DNA from: Ferrimonas aestuarii
GTDB taxonomy: Bacteria; Pseudomonadota; Gammaproteobacteria; Enterobacterales; Shewanellaceae
Direction: 5' to 3'
Assembly (NCBI RefSeq): GCF_005116665.1
Contig: NZ_SWCJ01000003.1
Coordinates: 124,001 to 188,000, forward strand
DNA: 64,000 nt
Under the pieces are notes generated by a model. The model was given only the letters and a program-made list of their open reading frames with translations, did not search any database and was not told the origin of the DNA. Position numbers and translations under genes: made by a program. Of this stretch, positions 47,515-56,297 are shown one piece after another. The stretch's first letter is position 1. The number at the start of each line of letters is the position of its first letter.

Positions 47515-49422
47515 TCAAGCTCCTTCATCTTGAAGTTTCTCTGCATAACCCTTAGGTGGCGGGGTCCAGCCTCGCTCTTCACTGGAATGCGTATCTTGCC
47601 GATCTCTCCCCATCTCAAGGCTAATCTGCTGATCCAGCTCGATAAACATCTGCACGTAACCGTGGTCATACTGCTCACCTTCGCTGCCCATACACCACTG
47701 CTGATACATCTTCTCAGAAGCTTGTTGCTCCACCTGCTTAAAGGTCTTGGCTTTCTGCTCCACTTCAAAACCGTGCATGCCCAGCTTTTTCATGGAACGA
47801 ATGCCCAGCTCCATCGCCGAATGGTAGGTTTCAGACTCCACCCAATCCGCACCGGCTTTTCGCAGCTGATAGTGATGACCACGATCAAAGGCGCGTACCA
47901 GTACTTTCAATTTCGGATAGGTCTGCTTGAGGTAATGGGTCAGTTCAACCGCCTCCTCACGATCATCGAAGGCGATCACCACCAATTTGGCCTTTTCAAT
48001 CCCTGCGGTGTGCAGTAAGTCGGGACGGCTGGCATCACCAAAGTAGCTCTTAATGTTGACCGCTTTAAGGTTATCCACCTGAGCCGCTTGTCGATCCAAT
48101 ACCACGGTAGGAATGCCGTTGGCCACCAATAGGCGGTTAACAATCTGGCCAAAACGACCAGCTCCAGCAATCAATACCATTCCCTGCTGAGTAATCTCAT
48201 CGGGCTGGCGATCATTACTGCTCTTTTGGTATCTGGGAAGCACCCACTTATCAAAAGCGATGAACAGAGCTGGAGTCAAAAACATCGACAGCGCAATCAC
48301 CATCAGCAAAATCGGCGACAGATCTGGCGGCAATACGCCATTGGCATTACTAAAGCTCACCAACACAAAGCCAAACTCACCGGCTTGAGCCAAGCTTAAA
48401 GCCATCAGCCAACCGTCGCTGCCCTTAACCTTCATCGCCTTAGCCAGCACAAATAGCACCAAAAACTTGAGAAGCATCAGCCCTAAAGCCAGCCCCAATA
48501 TCAACAGCCCACTTTCCAGCAAAATGCCAAAATCAACGCCAGCGCCAACGGTAATGAAAAACAGTCCCAACAACAGACCTTTAAAGGGTTCGATGTTGGA
48601 CTCCAGCTCATGGCGAAAATCACTGTTTGCCAGCACCACTCCGGCCAAGAAGGTCCCCAAGGCGGGAGACAACCCCACCAAGCTCATCAAGGCGGCAATG
48701 CCGATTACCAGCAGCAGTGCCGTGGCCACAAAAATTTCTCGCAGTCCAGAATTGGCTACATAGCGAAACAGGTGCTGACTCAAGAAGTGTCCAGCGGCAA
48801 TAAGGCCACCAATGCTAAGGACAATCACCAGCATGTACGCCCAGCCGGGCAACCCATCCACCAGACTCATGCCATGATGGGCATCCGCCGCCGTTTCCGG
48901 CGCAAATTGCGCTAACGCCAACAGTGGCAGCAGTGCCAACATTGGAATCACGGCAATGTCTTGGAACAACAGCACCTTAAACGCACCGCGGCCACCCTCA
49001 GTGTGGCTTAGATGCTTCTCATTAAAGGTTTGCAGCACAATGGCGGTGGAGGAGAGCGCCAGAATTAGCCCCACCGCCAATGCGGTTTGCCATGCCAAGC
49101 CAAAGCTGATGGCTATGGCCATGATAAGCCCGGTCGTGAGCACAAGCTGGGCGCCCCCCAGCCCCAATAAACGGGCTTTCATCTGCCACAGAGCCTTGGG
49201 TTCGATCTCCAGCCCCACCACAAACAACATCATCACCACGCCAAATTCGGCAAAATGCTGAATGGTGGTGGTTTCATCGCCCACCAGCCCAGTGATGGGC
49301 CCGATAACCACCCCAGCAATCAAATAGCCTAATACCGAGCCCAACCCGAGCCTTTTTGCCAGAGGCACAATGATGACCGCCGACACCAGGTAGATGAACG
49401 CTTGGACAAAATATTCCGTCAT
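47515..49422 (-). CDS. KefB/KefC-type K+/H+ antiporter (CPA2 family, 635 aa)
   Basis: Glutathione-gated potassium efflux protein that acidifies the cytoplasm under electrophile stress. Residues 1 to about 390 are 12 or so membrane segments with the CPA2 signatures LGYLIAGVVIGP and LLFQDIAVIPM. The C-terminal TrkA-N domain (from about 410; VLIAGAGRFGQIVNRLLVAN) contains the GxGxxG nucleotide/glutathione pocket and GDASRPDLLHTAGIEKA. The Kef-type regulatory tail follows. The start lies 1 bp after the stop of the ancillary quinone-reductase-like gene, whose end carries its GGAGG. Which E. coli paralogue (KefB or KefC) it corresponds to is not settled. Confidence 0.92.
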   Translation of the reverse strand: MTEYFVQAFIYLVSAVIIVPLAKRLGLGSVLGYLIAGVVIGPITGLVGDETTTIQHFAEFGVVMMLFVVGLEIEPKALWQMKARLLGLGGAQLVLTTGLIMAIAISFGLAWQTALAVGLILALSSTAIVLQTFNEKHLSHTEGGRGAFKVLLFQDIAVIPMLALLPLLALAQFAPETAADAHHGMSLVDGLPGWAYMLVIVLSIGGLIAAGHFLSQHLFRYVANSGLREIFVATALLLVIGIAALMSLVGLSPALGTFLAGVVLANSDFRHELESNIEPFKGLLLGLFFITVGAGVDFGILLESGLLILGLALGLMLLKFLVLFVLAKAMKVKGSDGWLMALSLAQAGEFGFVLVSFSNANGVLPPDLSPILLMVIALSMFLTPALFIAFDKWVLPRYQKSSNDRQPDEITQQGMVLIAGAGRFGQIVNRLLVANGIPTVVLDRQAAQVDNLKAVNIKSYFGDASRPDLLHTAGIEKAKLVVIAFDDREEAVELTHYLKQTYPKLKVLVRAFDRGHHYQLRKAGADWVESETYHSAMELGIRSMKKLGMHGFEVEQKAKTFKQVEQQASEKMYQQWCMGSEGEQYDHGYVQMFIELDQQISLEMGRDRQDTHSSEERGWTPPPKGYAEKLQDEGA

Positions 49423-49423
49423 G

Positions 49424-50044
49424 TTAGTCCTCCTGCGGGTTTAGCATCTGAGCATCAACGGCATCGTTCAGCGTTGGCTGAGCCTGAACCCCAGCCAGAT
49501 CGTAGCCTTGCTGATACAGCGCCGTCAGCGTTCGCTGCCAGCACTGCTTATGGGCCTCTAAGCGCCCCTCTTCAACGGCGGTTCGGCTGCCAAACAGCGC
49601 AAAAGGCGGCAGATACTTCATGCCGGTGATGTTGGCGGTCTGCTCCAGAGGCTGCAGCAACTCTTTGATGGTGAAGTGGTTGTAACCATCGGCTCGATAC
49701 GCCTTCTCAGAACCACCTGTGGTAATGGCACACATGAAACGTTTGCCATGAAGGGCGTTGCCTTCAGAGCCATAGGCAAAACCATACTCCAACACCAGAT
49801 CCTGCCACTCTTTTAAGATGGCGGGGGTTGAGTACCAGAAGAAGGGGAACTGAAAGATGATTAAGTCATGGTCGAGCAGACGCTGCTGCTCCCGCTCGAT
49901 GTCGATATCAAGCTTGGGGTATTCATGATAAAGATCCACCGCAGTGACAAAGGGCAACTGCTTGGCAACCTGAAACAGGGGTTGGTTCACCTCAGAGCGG
50001 CTCGGAGATGGGTGAGCGTACAGAAGCAGAATCTTGCTTAACAT
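49424..50044 (-). CDS. KefF/KefG-type ancillary protein (NAD(P)H quinone oxidoreductase fold)
   Basis: Flavodoxin-like fold protein (206 aa) required for full activity of the adjacent Kef channel. Motifs: ILLLYAHPSPSRSEVNQPLF (phosphate/flavin loop), IIFQFPFFWYSTPAILKEW, FAYGSEGNALHGKRFMCAIT and TTGGSEKAYRADGYN. These are typical of the KefF/KefG/MdaB-like group. It is longer than E. coli KefF and KefG because of a C-terminal extension (GYDLAGVQAQPTLNDAVDAQ). Co-operonic with the antiporter. Confidence 0.9.
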   Translation of the reverse strand: MLSKILLLYAHPSPSRSEVNQPLFQVAKQLPFVTAVDLYHEYPKLDIDIEREQQRLLDHDLIIFQFPFFWYSTPAILKEWQDLVLEYGFAYGSEGNALHGKRFMCAITTGGSEKAYRADGYNHFTIKELLQPLEQTANITGMKYLPPFALFGSRTAVEEGRLEAHKQCWQRTLTALYQQGYDLAGVQAQPTLNDAVDAQMLNPQED

Positions 50045-50130
50045 TAAAGCGTTCCCTAATTCTGATAAAACAGACCTTTATCATAATCCCTGAGATAAAA
50101 TTCACCTAAAAATCTGCGCCTAAAACCCCA

Positions 50131-50160
50131 AAAAGCGACCTTCGCTATGAAGGCCGCTTA
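50131..50160 (-). terminator. Terminator of the MFS gene
   Basis: AAGCG-A-CCTTC / GAAGG-C-CGCTT stem with one mismatch and a five-base loop, 10 bp after the stop of the MFS gene. On the minus strand it is followed by a T5 run. Confidence 0.8.
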
Positions 50161-50169
50161 TTGGTGCAA

Positions 50170-51351
50170 TTAACAGCTCTTAGCCATGACTCTGCTCTCC
50201 ATGGCGCCGCTCAAACGAGTCAGTAGCAATGCCACTACGACAATCAAGGCTCCAACAAATGGTGTATCCATCAACTCACCCTGAGCCACGATGAGGCCGC
50301 CGCCCCAAGAGCCTAGCGCAATACCAACATTAAATGCGGCAATGTTCAGACCTGAAGCCACATCGACGGCATCAGGGGTGTATTTCTCGGCAAGGTTAAC
50401 CACGTACACCTGCAGTGGCGGCACGTTACCAAAAGCAAAGGCACCCCATACCAAGATGGTGATCACTGCGGCAACTTGGTGATACGCGGTGAAACCGAAC
50501 AGAACCAGAACCGCAGCGAGGCCAATGAAGATTACCGTTAGGGCTTTCACTGCCCCCATCTTGTCAGCCATCTTACCGCCCCAGATATTTCCCACCGCAA
50601 CAGAGACGCCGTACACCAACATGATCAGCCCTACGGCACCGGCATTAAACCCAGCGACCTCCTCTAGAATCGGAGCCAGATAGGTAAATGCGGTAAACGT
50701 GCCGCCATAGCCCAGCGCCGTGATCCCATACACCAGCAAGAGACGAGGCTCGGTCAGTACCTTGAGCTGCGCCGACAGTTTTGCTGCAGGAGGCTGTTTC
50801 AGGTTACTCGGTACCAACACTGCTGAGCCCAACAGCGCAATCAGACCCAACACCGACACCACCAGAAAGGTCGCCTGCCAACCAAAGCTTTGACCAATGT
50901 AAGTCCCCAGTGGCACACCGGTTACCAGTGCCACGGTTAACCCAGTGAACATAATGGCGATGGCACTGGCGGCTTTGTCTTTGCTCACCAAACCGGTCGC
51001 TATGGTAGAACCAATACTAAAAAACACCCCATGGGCTAAGCCGGTCAGAATGCGGGCAATCACCAAGGTTTGGTAGTTGGGCGCGTGCCAAGCGAAGGCG
51101 TTGCCCACGACAAACAGGGTCATCACCGCCAGCAATACATTTTTACGCTTCCACTTTCCAGTCAACGCCGTCAGTACCGGAGCTCCAACGGCAACGCCTA
51201 AGGCATATAAGCTCACCAGCAAGCCGGCGGAGGGCAGAGACACGCCAAGATCCGCCGCCATGGTGGGGATAAGACCAACAATCACAAACTCAGTGGTGCC
51301 AATGGCAAAAGCACTCAAGCAGAGCATCAACAGGGGTAACGGAATTTTCAT
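50170..51351 (-). CDS. MFS efflux transporter, DHA1 type (AraJ/YdhP-like)
   Basis: Drug:H+ antiporter-1 family protein with 12 membrane segments. The N-terminal FAIGTTEFVIVGLIPTMAAD and the motif-A-like GAPVLTALTGKWKRKNVLLA are characteristic. The ATG at 51351 (MKIPLPLLMLCLSAFAIGTT) gives 393 aa and matches the family start; the frame extends 18 codons further without support. It is divergent from a LysR regulator across about 140 bp, the usual layout for a regulated efflux gene. Substrate unknown; such pumps export sugars, arabinose-like compounds or drugs. Confidence 0.92.
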   Translation of the reverse strand: MKIPLPLLMLCLSAFAIGTTEFVIVGLIPTMAADLGVSLPSAGLLVSLYALGVAVGAPVLTALTGKWKRKNVLLAVMTLFVVGNAFAWHAPNYQTLVIARILTGLAHGVFFSIGSTIATGLVSKDKAASAIAIMFTGLTVALVTGVPLGTYIGQSFGWQATFLVVSVLGLIALLGSAVLVPSNLKQPPAAKLSAQLKVLTEPRLLLVYGITALGYGGTFTAFTYLAPILEEVAGFNAGAVGLIMLVYGVSVAVGNIWGGKMADKMGAVKALTVIFIGLAAVLVLFGFTAYHQVAAVITILVWGAFAFGNVPPLQVYVVNLAEKYTPDAVDVASGLNIAAFNVGIALGSWGGGLIVAQGELMDTPFVGALIVVVALLLTRLSGAMESRVMAKSC

Positions 51352-51492
51352 AGCACAACCTAAACTTATTCGTGAGGGACGTTGAGCTGACATCAGTTCG
51401 GTCACAATCCCCTCTCAATTAACGACGCTGCACAGTATTCCGTGTTAGTCTTTTGCGATAAATGAGCCTTTTGTGAAATCACTTTTGTTGAA

Positions 51493-52380
51493 ATGACAAT
51501 GAAAACCCGGTCCGATGATCTCGAAATTCTGTTGGCGGTGATCGACAGTGGGGGCTTTTCCGCAGCCGCGGAGCAGCTCAACATCCAAGTGGCACGTGCC
51601 TCTCGAGCCGTTACTCGTCTTGAACAACAGCTCGGTGTTAGCCTGCTCAATCGCACCACCCGACGGGTAGAACTTACCGAAGAGGGGAGAGGTTTTGTGG
51701 AGGGCGTACGCCTAGGGCTAGGCCAACTCACCCAAGCTGAAGACGCGCTGCAATCGCAGCAGCAGACTCCCAAAGGCACCCTAAGGGTGGATGCGGCCAG
51801 CCCCTTTATGCAACATCAAATCGTGCCGCTCATTCCAGAGTTCACTCAGCTTTACCCTGACATCCAATTGGATCTGACCTGCAACGAAGGCTATGTAGAT
51901 CTGCTGGAAAAGCGCACCGATCTGGCCATTCGCATCGGTCCGCTGGCCGACTCCAGCTTGCACGCTCGCCATCTGGGCCGAAGTGCTCTGCACATTGTTG
52001 CCACCCCAAGCTACCTTGATCAACACGGCAAACCACAAAGCATCGACCAGCTCAAACTGCATCCGCTCATCGGGTTTGCCAATGCCCGTCGCCTCAATCG
52101 CTGGCCATTGGCGGGGCTAGGAGAGATAAAACCCAGCATAGGCTGCAGTAATGGTGAAGTGATCAAGCAACTGACGCTAACCCACTGCGGCATCGCGTGT
52201 TTGTCAAACTTCATGGTGGAAAAGGAGCTGACCAATGGCAGCTTGCTTCCCCTGTTTGCCGATGACCTAGTGCCCAACACCGACCGCGAAAGCGTCAACG
52301 CGGTTTACTATCGCTCCAGTGCTCTGTCCAGCCGAATTGGCGCCTTTCTCGACTTCATCGAGCCACGCCTGTCACTGTGA
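51493..52380 (+). CDS. LysR family transcriptional regulator
   Basis: A 295-aa regulator. The N-terminal winged helix-turn-helix (DLEILLAVIDSGGFSAAAEQ, RASRAVTRLEQQLGVSLLNR) is followed by a periplasmic-binding-protein-like effector domain (TLRVDAASPFMQHQIVPLIP, LAIRIGPLADSSLHARHLG). It belongs to the DsdC/YafC-like branch by the TTRRVELTEEG pattern. ATGs at 51493 and 51499 are equally possible; neither has a clear Shine-Dalgarno. It is divergent from the MFS pump, which it probably controls. Confidence 0.93.
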   Translation: MTMKTRSDDLEILLAVIDSGGFSAAAEQLNIQVARASRAVTRLEQQLGVSLLNRTTRRVELTEEGRGFVEGVRLGLGQLTQAEDALQSQQQTPKGTLRVDAASPFMQHQIVPLIPEFTQLYPDIQLDLTCNEGYVDLLEKRTDLAIRIGPLADSSLHARHLGRSALHIVATPSYLDQHGKPQSIDQLKLHPLIGFANARRLNRWPLAGLGEIKPSIGCSNGEVIKQLTLTHCGIACLSNFMVEKELTNGSLLPLFADDLVPNTDRESVNAVYYRSSALSSRIGAFLDFIEPRLSL

Positions 52381-52451
52381 ATTGAAGTTCACATTTTATC
52401 GACGCCCCTAACCTCAGAATGGAGACTGCGGCTTAACTAACCTGGTCTCCT

Positions 52452-53159
52452 ATGCTGGCTCAACATCCGTCGGAATCCATTCGCGTACTGATTGTCGAGG
52501 ACAACACAGACATCAGTGAAAACATTGGCGACTACCTGTCGCAGTTTGATCACATCGTCGACTTTGCCGATAACGGCATCACCGCTATTGGGCTGCTCCA
52601 AGAGGAGTCCTTCGATGTGATTGTGGTGGATGTGATGATGCCCAAAATGGACGGTCTGACCTTCTGCACCACTCTAAGGCACGAACTGCGCCTTGGAACT
52701 CCGGTGATCATGCTGACCGCTAGAGACACCTTGGAGGACAAACTCAAAGGGTTTCACCATGGCGCCGATGACTACCTAGTCAAGCCCTTCCAACTGCCAG
52801 AACTTCACGTTCGAATTCAAGCCCTGTATCAAAGGCGATTTGGCAAAATCCAACCGCAACTCCAAGTGGCCGATCTGGTTCTAGACCGAGCGTCCAAACA
52901 GGTGTTTCGCCAAGGCCACCCTCTGCACCTCAACCCAATCAGCTTTAAAATACTGGCGCACCTGATGAGCATCTCCCCGGCCACCGCCAGCCGTCGCGAT
53001 CTCGAAATTCTGATTTGGGGCGATGAGCCGCCGGATTCCGATGTACTGCGAACCCATCTGTATAAGCTTCGGACCGTGGTAGACAAACCTTTTGATTCCC
53101 AGCTACTGCACACCCTACCCAGAGTGGGGTATCAGCTGATAGAGAAACCTCCAGCGTGA
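52452..53159 (+). CDS. Response regulator, OmpR/PhoB family
   Basis: A 235-aa regulator: receiver domain (about 10-125) with phospho-acceptor D60 in VIVVDVMMPKMDG, acidic pair VEDN near 16-18, Thr in MLTARD and Lys in LVKPFQLPELHVRI. The winged-helix DNA-binding domain follows (about 135-232; FRQGHPLHLNPISFKILAHL, LRTHLYKLRTVVDKPFDSQL). A hairpin (GGAGAC 52421-52426 with GTCTCC 52445-52450) ends one base before the ATG, and no normal ribosome site is visible. Its stop overlaps the kinase GTG by 4 bp. Confidence 0.93.
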   Translation: MLAQHPSESIRVLIVEDNTDISENIGDYLSQFDHIVDFADNGITAIGLLQEESFDVIVVDVMMPKMDGLTFCTTLRHELRLGTPVIMLTARDTLEDKLKGFHHGADDYLVKPFQLPELHVRIQALYQRRFGKIQPQLQVADLVLDRASKQVFRQGHPLHLNPISFKILAHLMSISPATASRRDLEILIWGDEPPDSDVLRTHLYKLRTVVDKPFDSQLLHTLPRVGYQLIEKPPA

Positions 53160-54457
53160 AGGTAAAGAGCCTGTACCATCAGGTACTTCTAGGCTGCAGC
53201 ATCTACTTAAGCCTGATCTGTTTGGCGTGGAGCTTGGCGCTCGCCATCATTGACCAAAACTCAGAAGATCGCGTTTTTGAGCGCCAGCTGCGATTGACCC
53301 GAGACGATTACCAGAGAGCACTGGAAACGGACCCGCACGCGAAGTTACCAGACTCTCCCTTCATTCGGATGGTGGACATCAGTTTTCTCCCTGATGAGGC
53401 GCAGCAACATCTATTCCATTGGCAACAGGGGGTCATTTACGAATACGCCGAAGAGCAATTGCACCTAACCCTAGTGAAAGGAAAGCCAGGTCAGGTGATG
53501 ATTCTCGATGGCACTCACATCAAAGAACCAGAAACGGCGGAGATGCAAAAGTGGTTTCTTCGACTGCTGGCAATTTCTCTGGTGTGTAGCCTACCCGTAG
53601 TCGGTTTTGGCATCTGGTTTGCGCGCAAGACCATTGAGCCTTTGCAGCGGCTGTCGCAAAACGTCGCCAACATCGAAATGCAGTCTCTGCCCAAGGAGGA
53701 TTGGCAGAAGATCCAGCCAGAAAAATACGAACACCAAGAGCTTCGACAGCTGGCTTTTTCCCTACGACAGACCTTAAAACGACTGTCTGAGTACATTGCC
53801 AGAGAGCAAGCGTTCACCCAAACCGTCAGCCACGAACTGCGCACTCCCGTTACCGTAATTCAGGGTGCCTTAGATATTCTTCAGCACCGCCATACCGATG
53901 ACAAAGATAAGCGAGTATTGTCACGCATTGAGCGGGCCAATCAGCGCATGTTAGACACCATAGAGATGTTTCTAGGCCTTGCCCGAGAGCGCTCACCGTT
54001 AGCGGAAGACAAGGTTAACCTTAATGCCCTAATCGACGCTCTGATAGAGCAGCAGCGCCACGCTAGCAATTTATCAACAGACTACCTCTACCAAAGCGAT
54101 GATGACGTTACTCTGGAGGTGGATGCGATGGCGCTTAGCACCGTCATCACCAATGTACTGCGAAATGGATCCCAACACTCCCCCCAAGGCAGTGCCATCA
54201 CGCTACACCTAACCCAAAATCAGCTAACGGTAACCAACGCGGTTAAATCGGCCACGGCGGTCAAGCTCACTAATGAACCGGTCAGCTATGGGCTCGGGCT
54301 TGCCATCGTCGATCGGCTCTGCTCTATCCACCATTGGCAATTTTCGTTGGTATTGAAACAGGAAGTGGCCATCGCCACCGTCGAATGGAAAACATCAGGC
54401 AAAAAAAACGGGGATGACCCGCAAGATTCATCCCCTAAGCACAAGCAACGTAGCTAA
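53156..54457 (+). CDS. Sensor histidine kinase with a reduced ATP-binding domain
   Basis: A 433-aa inner-membrane kinase. It starts with GTG overlapping the regulator stop (GTGA). TM1 is at about 8-31 and TM2 at 137-157, enclosing a periplasmic sensor of about 105 residues with no recognised family. A HAMP-like linker and the dimerisation helix with H226 in VSHELRTPVTV follow. The ATPase domain has an N box (VITNVLRNGSQHSP) and a G2-like YGLGLAIVDRL. The usual G1 box (DxGxG) and F box are absent, and a short segment (LTVTNAVKSATAVKL) occupies their place. The basic tail (KTSGKKNGDDPQ) is encoded over the aceA terminator hairpin. The signal is unknown and no target gene is evident. Confidence 0.9.
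   Translation: MKVKSLYHQVLLGCSIYLSLICLAWSLALAIIDQNSEDRVFERQLRLTRDDYQRALETDPHAKLPDSPFIRMVDISFLPDEAQQHLFHWQQGVIYEYAEEQLHLTLVKGKPGQVMILDGTHIKEPETAEMQKWFLRLLAISLVCSLPVVGFGIWFARKTIEPLQRLSQNVANIEMQSLPKEDWQKIQPEKYEHQELRQLAFSLRQTLKRLSEYIAREQAFTQTVSHELRTPVTVIQGALDILQHRHTDDKDKRVLSRIERANQRMLDTIEMFLGLARERSPLAEDKVNLNALIDALIEQQRHASNLSTDYLYQSDDDVTLEVDAMALSTVITNVLRNGSQHSPQGSAITLHLTQNQLTVTNAVKSATAVKLTNEPVSYGLGLAIVDRLCSIHHWQFSLVLKQEVAIATVEWKTSGKKNGDDPQDSSPKHKQRS
54402..54435 (-). terminator. Terminator of the aceBA operon inside the kinase gene
   Basis: GGGGATGA (54410-54417) pairs with TCATCCCC (54428-54435). Read on the minus strand it is followed by eight T residues (54402-54409 on the plus strand are A). 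It therefore terminates transcription coming from aceA, although it lies within the last codons of the convergent kinase gene. Confidence 0.65.
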
Positions 54458-54679
54458 ATTGGAAGGTGCCTTAAAAAGGCTGGCCAACAAAACGGTCTCT
54501 GTTACTGTTTTGAAGTCCATTGCATGGGTGACACAAGCTCCCATGCTGGGCCAGAGATTTGGGGTCTTGGCCCGAGCCAAACCGACTTAACCACAGATAA
54601 AACACAGCTCTATAAGTCAGTTTGAAGGCCACGCGACGACTGGATGCGTGGCCACTGCTTCAGTGAATCACCGCAGTGA
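54458..54679. other. Structured intergenic region between the kinase gene and aceA
   Basis: No coding frame is supported. Two perfect inverted repeats occur: GCATGGG/CCCATGC (54522-54528 and 54540-54546) and GGCCACGC/GCGTGGCC (54627-54634 and 54646-54653). Less regular pairs such as GGCCAGAG...TTGGCC are also present. This could be the aceA 3' UTR or a small RNA. Confidence 0.4.
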
Positions 54680-56269
54680 TTAACCGAATTGGTTCATGGT
54701 GTTGTCTTTACCAGAGGCCTTCAGGGCCGCATCACCAGAGAAGTACTCTTTGTGGTCGTCACCGATGTCGGAACCAGCCATGTTCTGGTGCTTAACACAC
54801 GCGATGCCTTGGCGAATCTCTTGACGCTGAACGTTCTTAACGTAGCCCAGCATGCCTTGGTCACCGAAGTACTCCTTGGCCAGATTATCGGTAGACAGCG
54901 CCGCAGTGTGGTAAGTCGGCAAGGTAATCAAGTGGTGGAAGATACCCGCTTCACGAGCCGCATCGGCCTGGAAGGTGCGAATCTTCTCATCCGCTTCCGC
55001 CGCCAGTTCAGAGCCGTCGTATTCAGCGCTCATCAGCTTGGTACGGTCGTAACCAGACACGTCTTTACCAGCTTCACTCCAGGCATCAAACACCTGCTGG
55101 CGGAAGTTCAGAGTCCAGTTAAACGATGGGCTGTTGTTGTATACCAGCTTGGCATTAGGCACCACTTCACGGATGCGGTTAACCATGCCAGCAATCTGAC
55201 CAACGTGAGGCTTCTCGGTTTCAATCCACAGCAGGTCGGCGCCATTCTGCAGCGAAGTAATGCAGTCTAGAACCACACGGTCCTCACCAGTGCCTGGGCG
55301 GAACTGGAACAGGTTCGAAGGCAGGCGCTTAGGCTTAAGCAGCTTACCGTTGGCCTTGATGACCACATCACCGTTGGCGATGTCTTCGGCGCTGTCGATG
55401 TACTCACCGTCCAGGAAGCTGTTGTACTGGTCACCCAGATCCCCTGGCTCGTTGGTGATGGCAATCTGCTTAGTCAGGCCAGCGCCCAGAGAGTCAGTAC
55501 GGGCCACAATCACACCGTCGTCCACACCCAGCTCTAGGAAGGCGTAACGGACAGCGCGAATCTTGGCTAGGAAGTCTTCATGAGGCACGGTTACTTTGCC
55601 GTCCTGGTGACCACACTGCTTCTCATCGGATACCTGGTTTTCAATCTGAATACAGCAAGCGCCTGCTTCAATCATGCGCTTAGCCAGCAGATAGGTGGCT
55701 TCTTCGTTACCAAAGCCGGCATCGATGTCGGCAACAATCGGCACGATGTGAGTCTGGTGGTTGTCGATCTGCTCTTGAATCTTGGCTTTTTCTGCGTCGT
55801 CGCTGGCCGCATCCAGTTGACGGAACAGACCGCCCAACTCGCGAGCATCTGCTTGACGCAGGAAGGTGTACAGCTCTTCAATCAAGCCAGCTACGGAGGT
55901 TTTCTCGTGCATGGACTGATCTGGCAGCGGACCAAAGTCACTTCGCAGTGCTGCAACCATCCAACCGGACAGGTACAGGTAGCGACGGTCGGTGCTGTTA
56001 AAGTGCTTCTTAATGGAGATCAGCTTCTGCTGTCCAATGAAACCGTGCCAGCAACCTAGAGACTGAGTGTACTGGGATGGATCGTTGTCATAACGCTCCA
56101 TGTCAGCGCGCATGATTTTGGCGGTGTAGCGGGCGATGTCTAGGCCGGTTTTGAATTTGTTCTGGGCCTTCATGCGTGCCGCATACTCAGGGCTGATGGC
56201 ATTCCATGCATTGCCCATAGAACCAATCAAGGTGCTGGCTGAATCGATGTCAGATTTGTAAGTAGACAT
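54680..56269 (-). CDS. aceA: Isocitrate lyase
   Basis: Cleaves isocitrate to glyoxylate and succinate, the first step of the glyoxylate shunt. The 529-aa protein is the long (about 530-residue) bacterial form rather than the 434-residue E. coli type. The catalytic loop is EKQCGHQ with C219. Other motifs are VADIDAGFGNEEATYLLAKR, VIVARTDSLGAG and KLVYNNSPSFNW. It follows aceB by 28 bp. Its apparent terminator is at 54402-54435, more than 240 bp downstream. Confidence 0.96.
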   Translation of the reverse strand: MSTYKSDIDSASTLIGSMGNAWNAISPEYAARMKAQNKFKTGLDIARYTAKIMRADMERYDNDPSQYTQSLGCWHGFIGQQKLISIKKHFNSTDRRYLYLSGWMVAALRSDFGPLPDQSMHEKTSVAGLIEELYTFLRQADARELGGLFRQLDAASDDAEKAKIQEQIDNHQTHIVPIVADIDAGFGNEEATYLLAKRMIEAGACCIQIENQVSDEKQCGHQDGKVTVPHEDFLAKIRAVRYAFLELGVDDGVIVARTDSLGAGLTKQIAITNEPGDLGDQYNSFLDGEYIDSAEDIANGDVVIKANGKLLKPKRLPSNLFQFRPGTGEDRVVLDCITSLQNGADLLWIETEKPHVGQIAGMVNRIREVVPNAKLVYNNSPSFNWTLNFRQQVFDAWSEAGKDVSGYDRTKLMSAEYDGSELAAEADEKIRTFQADAAREAGIFHHLITLPTYHTAALSTDNLAKEYFGDQGMLGYVKNVQRQEIRQGIACVKHQNMAGSDIGDDHKEYFSGDAALKASGKDNTMNQFG

Positions 56270-56297
56270 TGTGGTACTCCTTAAAATTTCTTGTTCC

